From the NCBI GenBank assembly GCA_023954375.1, contig JAMLIC010000018.1:1-64000 (forward strand): DNA of 64,000 nucleotides. Direction: 5' to 3'. Under the pieces are notes generated by a model that worked only from the letters and a program-made list of their open reading frames with translations, ran no database searches and had not been told where the DNA came from. The stretch is from Planctomycetota bacterium. Lineage in GTDB: Bacteria > Planctomycetota > J058. Positions 60,325 to 64,000 of the stretch are shown in pieces. Each line of letters opens with the position of its first letter. Position 1 is the first letter of the stretch. Made by a program: the position numbers and the translations under genes.

Positions 60325-61136
60325 GGCCGCCCCCCCGCGAGGTAGCGGCGCAGCAGGAACAGCGCGTCCTCCCACGCCTCCTCGAGCTCCTCGAAGGCGC
60401 GGTTGAACTCGCACCCGGCGCCCAGGCCCGAGTGCGCGAGGTGCAGCCGCGCGCCCCCGGGCGCGCGCTCGACCTGCAGGAGGAGCTCGGTCGGCGGGAG
60501 CTCGGGGTCGCAGTGCCAGCTGAGCGCGATCGCCTCGTCCGGGCTGAGCGCGCGCACGCGCCCCCGGCCGGCCACGGCGGAGCCCTCGGCCAGGCGGTAG
60601 GAGGTCCCCGGCCGCGGCTCGAAGCGCGCCTCGCGCGAGAGCCAGCGGCGCAGCTCGTCCTCCTGCGTCAGGGCGGCGTAGACGCGCTCGGCCGGCGCCG
60701 GCAGCACCGCCTCCTTCTCGATCCGGCGGCTCGGCCCGGGCCCGAGCAGGCGCACCAGGCGCGCGAGCGCCTCGTCCCAGCCCTCGCCCTCCTCCTCGAC
60801 CGCGAGGTCCCACCAGGGCCCCTCGCCGAAGCCGGCCTCGACGAGCACGAGGCGCGTGCCGCCGGCCTCGGGCGTCAGGTAGCAGGCGACCTGCGTGCGC
60901 TCGACGCCCCAGCCCGCCCAGCGGAAGACGAGGCGCTTGCCGGGCGCGCGCTCGACGACCTCGAGGTCGGTGGTCGCGACGCCGCCCGCGACGTCCCACT
61001 CGAGCCGCGCGCCGGTGGGGGTCTCGGCGGCGCGGTCGGCGAGCCAGCCGGCCAGCCCCTCGGGCCGACTCAGGGCGGCGAACACGTCGAGCGGGCCCGC
61101 CGCGAGGAGGAGGCTTCGCTCGAGCGCGCGCGTCAC
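60321..61136 (-). CDS. Tandem AHSA1/START-like (SRPBCC) protein
   Basis: A 271-residue protein with two AHSA1-type helix-grip domains: first about 1-130 (DVFAALSRPEGLAGWLADRA, KRLVFRWAGWGVERTQVACYL), second about 140-268 (AERVYAALTQEDELRRWLSREA, AIALSWHCDPELPPTELLLQV). Such domains bind hydrophobic ligands or act as Hsp90-activator-like modules. GTG at 61136 follows GGAGG by 2 nt, and a TAGACT box overlaps that spacing, so a leaderless start is also possible. First gene of the coupled trio. Confidence 0.85.
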   Translation of the reverse strand: MTRALERSLLLAAGPLDVFAALSRPEGLAGWLADRAAETPTGARLEWDVAGGVATTDLEVVERAPGKRLVFRWAGWGVERTQVACYLTPEAGGTRLVLVEAGFGEGPWWDLAVEEEGEGWDEALARLVRLLGPGPSRRIEKEAVLPAPAERVYAALTQEDELRRWLSREARFEPRPGTSYRLAEGSAVAGRGRVRALSPDEAIALSWHCDPELPPTELLLQVERAPGGARLHLAHSGLGAGCEFNRAFEELEEAWEDALFLLRRYLAGGRP

Positions 61137-61143
61137 GGCCTCC

Positions 61144-61149
61144 AGTCTA
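61144..61149 (-). promoter_or_regulatory. -10-like box TAGACT for the AHSA1 trio
   Basis: TAGACT on the minus strand ends 7 nt before the GTG at 61136, the third occurrence of this hexamer next to a gene start in the window. Confidence 0.4.
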
Positions 61150-61191
61150 TCAGCGCCGCCGGGGCGGCGGGACGGACGCTCGCTCGGCCGG

Positions 61192-62943
61192 TCAGCGCCG
61201 CCGCGCGAGGACCGAGTAGCCCTCCCGCTCGACCACGACGTCGTAAGCGGGGGGCGCGAAGCGCGCGCGCAGGGGGTCATGGGCGGGCCGCGCCGCGTCC
61301 GGGAACGGTTCGTAGAGGAGGACCACGTCGGGCGGGCCGTCCTCGTCGAAGGAGCGGACGTAGAAGCGACGATCGACCTGGCTGTACGACGGCGAGGAGA
61401 TCCACATCCCGGGGCCGCGCGGGACGAGGTCGGTGAGCAGGTAGCCGGCGGGGAAGTCGTCGAAGACGAAGATCGAGCGCCGGTCGGCCGAGGCCGCCGC
61501 GAGGTCGCGAGCGACCTGGCCGAGGAGGTCGCGGCGAGCCGGCGTCGTGCGGAGCCCGCGGTAGGCCCCCGCGTCGACGGTGGCCGTCAGCTGCGAGAGC
61601 GGCGCGTCCCGATACACGTAAGTGAACGGGGCGGCCCCGAGCGTCGCGACCACGAGGCAGCAGCCGGCCGCGAGCGACGCCCGCGCGCCCGCGCCGCGCT
61701 CGCCGGGGCGCTCGTCCGCGGCGCGGGCGGCCCACGCCACGGCGCAGAGGAGCGCCGGCAGGAGCCCCAGGCAGGCGTTCGTGAACCCGTTCGAGCTCGC
61801 GTGCGACGTGCACGCGGCGGCGACGAAGGAGACGGCCCAGACCCCGCCGGCGTCCGACGCCCGCCGCACCCGCAGGGCCGGGCCGAGCAGCGCCACGAAG
61901 GCGAGGAGGAGCTGGCCCCGCGGCAGCGCGCCGTCCAGGCGGACCGCGAACGCCAGGGCGAGGGTCGGGAGCGCGACGGCCGCGGCGCGCCCCGAGAGGG
62001 CCGCCGCGACGAGCAGGAGCGCCAGCGCGTAGCGCGCCGGCCCCTCGACGGGGAGGGCCTCCCAGGCCCCACGGGCGATCACCTGCACCTTCTCCAGCCC
62101 CTCCGTCGTGCGCGAGGTGCTCAGGAACGCGGTCGCCTCGAGCACCCGCGACGGCGTGGCGTGGGCGACGAGCGCCAGGGCCAGGGCGAGCGGGACGGCC
62201 AGCCCCGCGCACAGGCCCGGGAGGGCGGCGCGGTCGCGCCGCGCCGTGACGGCGAGGGCCACGCCGACGGCCGGCGCGAGCGGCGGGTAGGCGAACGCCG
62301 CGCCCCCCAGGGCCAGGCCGGCCGCGACCTGCTCGAGCCGCCACGGGAGGCGGCGCCGGAAGGTCGCCGCGAGCAGGCCCGCGGTGAGCAGCAGCGCGCC
62401 GGCGGTGTTGTAGCTGACGCTCGGGATGCTGAACGGCACGAAGGCGAACACGAGCGCGGCCGTCGCCGCCGCGACGGGGCGCGGGACCTCCTCTCGCAGC
62501 CGCGCGAAGACGACCAGCGCGGTCCCCGCCTGGAGCGCGAAGAACAGGTGCCGGACGAAGAGCACCAGGCCCTCGGTGGAGCCGACCAGCCGCTCGTACG
62601 CCCACACCAGCGGGGTCAGCCCGAGCGCCGCCGTCTGCGTGATGGAGTACTCGTCCACGAACGGCCGGCTCCCCGAGGCGAAGCCGTGGGCCATGGCGAC
62701 GTAGAAGGCCTCGTCGGTCACGTCGACGCCGAACCACAGGCGCGCGTAGGTCGCGGCCGGGAGGAGCAGGCAGAGCGGGACGAACACGCGGCGGAGCAGC
62801 GCGGCCGCCGCCGCGTCCAGCCGGCCCGCCGCGGTGGCCTCGGGACGCGCGGCCTCGCGCCCTCCTTCGTCGTCCGCAGGCCCGTCAACCACGAACGGCC
62901 GCCCCCCACGCAGGTCGTAACCGACGGGGGAGCGAGCCGCCAA
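61192..62943 (-). CDS. Polytopic GT-C-like glycosyltransferase
   Basis: A 583-residue protein with about 11-13 membrane helices. After the first helix comes a loop with DVTDEAFYVAMAHGF, in the place and style of the acidic catalytic loop (first luminal Asp/Glu) of GT39/ArnT-like GT-C enzymes, and a large C-terminal soluble domain (about 455-583, FDDFPAGYLLTDLVP). It would move a lipid-linked sugar onto a periplasmic acceptor. Lies 33 bp after a GT4 gene, suggesting a surface glycoconjugate locus continuing beyond the window. Confidence 0.82.
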   Translation of the reverse strand: MAARSPVGYDLRGGRPFVVDGPADDEGGREAARPEATAAGRLDAAAAALLRRVFVPLCLLLPAATYARLWFGVDVTDEAFYVAMAHGFASGSRPFVDEYSITQTAALGLTPLVWAYERLVGSTEGLVLFVRHLFFALQAGTALVVFARLREEVPRPVAAATAALVFAFVPFSIPSVSYNTAGALLLTAGLLAATFRRRLPWRLEQVAAGLALGGAAFAYPPLAPAVGVALAVTARRDRAALPGLCAGLAVPLALALALVAHATPSRVLEATAFLSTSRTTEGLEKVQVIARGAWEALPVEGPARYALALLLVAAALSGRAAAVALPTLALAFAVRLDGALPRGQLLLAFVALLGPALRVRRASDAGGVWAVSFVAAACTSHASSNGFTNACLGLLPALLCAVAWAARAADERPGERGAGARASLAAGCCLVVATLGAAPFTYVYRDAPLSQLTATVDAGAYRGLRTTPARRDLLGQVARDLAAASADRRSIFVFDDFPAGYLLTDLVPRGPGMWISSPSYSQVDRRFYVRSFDEDGPPDVVLLYEPFPDAARPAHDPLRARFAPPAYDVVVEREGYSVLARRR

Positions 62944-62976
62944 GCCGAGCCGGGCCGGTCGCAGGGGGCGCCGAGG

Positions 62977-64000
62977 TCACCGGGGGGCCTCGGCGACCGC
63001 GGGGCCGAGGCCCTCGTAGAGCGCCGCCCACGCGGCCACCATGCCGCCCACGTCGAACCGCGCGGCCCGGGCCCGGGCCGCCCGCCCGAGCGCCTCGCGG
63101 CGCGCCGGGTCGATCAGGAGCGGGGCGAGCGCGGCGGCGAGCGCGGCCGGGTCGTCCGGCGCGACGAGCACGCCGGCGTCGCCGAGCACCTCGGGCAAGG
63201 AGTCGACGTCGCTGACGACGACCGGGAGGCCGGCCGCCATGGCCTCGACGAGGGCCAGGCCGAAGCCCTCCCAGCGCGAGGGCATGCAGAAGACGTCCAG
63301 CGCGGCGAGCACCTGCGGCACGTCGGGGCGGTGCCCCAGCAGCACCGCGCGCCCGCCGAGCCCGAGCCGCGCGGCCCGCGCGCGCAGGGCCGCCTCCTCG
63401 GGGCCGGCGCCGGCGACGACCAGGGTGGCCTCCGCCTCGAGCCGCGCGAACGCGTCGAGGAGCACGTCGAACCCCTTCTGCGGGTCGAGGCGGCCGACCG
63501 CGCCCACGAGCAGGCCGTCGGACGGCAGGCCGAGGGCGGCCCGCGCCTCGTCGCGCGCCGGGAGCGCGGCGAAGGGGGCGAGGTCGATGCCGTTGCGGAC
63601 GACGACGAGCCGCCCGGGCGCCGCCCCCAGGCGGGCGAGGGCGAACCGCGCCACGGCCTGCGAGACGCAGGCCGTGCGGTCGTCGAGGCGGGCCGTGAGC
63701 CGCTCGAGGAGGAAGCGCGCCGGGAGCGGCCGGCGCTCGACGACGTGCACGGTCGAGACCACGCGGCGCGCCCCGGCGAGCCGGCCGAGGAGCCGGGCGG
63801 CGAGGTTGGCGTGGAACAGGTGCGCGTGCAGCACGTGCGGCCGGAGCCGGTGGACCAGGCGCGCCAGCCGCCAGGCGCCGCCGACGTCCAGCTTCCCCCC
63901 GAGCCGCAGGGGGACCACGGGGACGCCGCGGGCGACGAGGGCGCGCGCGACGTCGCCGTCGTCGCCGCCGGGGCTGCGGAGCGAGGCCACGACGACCTGA
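62977..64000 (-). CDS. Glycosyltransferase family 4 protein, partial (5' end outside the window)
   Basis: At least 341 residues of a GT-B retaining glycosyltransferase: DVLHAHLFHANLAAR-like N-domain (VLHAHLFHANLAARLLG), STVHVVERR, VVRNGIDLAPF, GRLDPQKGFDVLLDAFA, and the donor-site region MPSRWEGFGLALVEAMAAGLPVV (in part). The frame is open through the window edge, so the true start lies beyond 64000. Acts on an unknown nucleotide sugar, probably in surface polysaccharide assembly. Confidence 0.9.
   Translation of the reverse strand, partial: QVVVASLRSPGGDDGDVARALVARGVPVVPLRLGGKLDVGGAWRLARLVHRLRPHVLHAHLFHANLAARLLGRLAGARRVVSTVHVVERRPLPARFLLERLTARLDDRTACVSQAVARFALARLGAAPGRLVVVRNGIDLAPFAALPARDEARAALGLPSDGLLVGAVGRLDPQKGFDVLLDAFARLEAEATLVVAGAGPEEAALRARAARLGLGGRAVLLGHRPDVPQVLAALDVFCMPSRWEGFGLALVEAMAAGLPVVVSDVDSLPEVLGDAGVLVAPDDPAALAAALAPLLIDPARREALGRAARARAARFDVGGMVAAWAALYEGLGPAVAEAPR

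Noticed and set aside
1..64000. tRNA, rRNA or CRISPR loci
   Set aside because: No cloverleaf with a plausible anticodon, no rRNA-like stretch and no repeat-spacer array was seen on reading; a covariance-model scan would be decisive.

Overview
The window is a very G+C-rich (about three quarters G+C by eye), densely coded bacterial chromosome segment with 48 supported protein genes, mostly on the minus strand, and no rRNA, tRNA, CRISPR array, transposase or phage gene that I can recognise. Five Ser/Thr protein kinases (two tied to formylglycine-generating-enzyme-like domains), PDZ/cytochrome c and PQQ-type sugar dehydrogenase proteins, sigma-54 and many secreted or anchored proteins of unknown function suggest an uncultured Planctomycetota-like or Myxococcota-like bacterium. 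This is an inference from gene content only; no marker RNA is present.

Layout. 0-7.7 kb: rpoN, recR and a divergent ybaB; a kinase with a WD40-like tail sharing an operon with a PLP trans-sulfuration enzyme; a RING-like membrane protein. 7.7-17 kb: a minus-strand run of guaA, a kinase-FGE protein, a nine-cysteine protein, a nucleotide-sugar dehydrogenase and an MglA-GTPase/kinase fusion. 17-24 kb: a helical-repeat protein with a broken reading frame, MazG-like and REC-HATPase genes, small envelope proteins, a GNAT and glpD. 24-27.4 kb: two kinases and an FGE-like protein joined by 4-nt stop/start overlaps. 27.5-34 kb: a protein-arginine deiminase (PAD) with a HEAT-like partner, a PDZ/toroid/cytochrome c fusion and a frameshifted secreted protein. 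34-42 kb: a TerB-AAR2 fusion behind a hairpin-rich leader, a phosphoesterase, an FHA-GAF-cyclase and a double-module hybrid histidine kinase. 42-52 kb: a DUF4139 pair and an operon of an eRF1-like protein with archaeal-type PheS and PheT. 52-64 kb: a SulP-SnoaL fusion with an SPFH protein, a sugar dehydrogenase, pyk, a nucleotidyltransferase toxin-antitoxin-like pair, a coupled AHSA1/zinc-ribbon/membrane-protein trio and glycosyltransferases.

The most remarkable gene is at 34287-35903: a bacterial protein whose C-terminal 260 residues match, in order, the N- and C-terminal signatures of AAR2, the eukaryotic U5 snRNP assembly factor, fused to a TerB-like domain. Other eukaryote- or archaea-like proteins lie nearby: a PAD with its full catalytic set, an eRF1-family protein with GGY in place of GGQ, and archaeal-type PheRS.

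Two genome-wide habits are visible. Genes with a TAnnnT-type -10 box 5-9 nt before the start codon mostly lack a Shine-Dalgarno site (leaderless), while those with the box 16-30 nt upstream mostly have one. Seven gene pairs overlap by NTGA. Three loci carry single-base indels in G/C runs; these look more like consensus errors than decayed genes.
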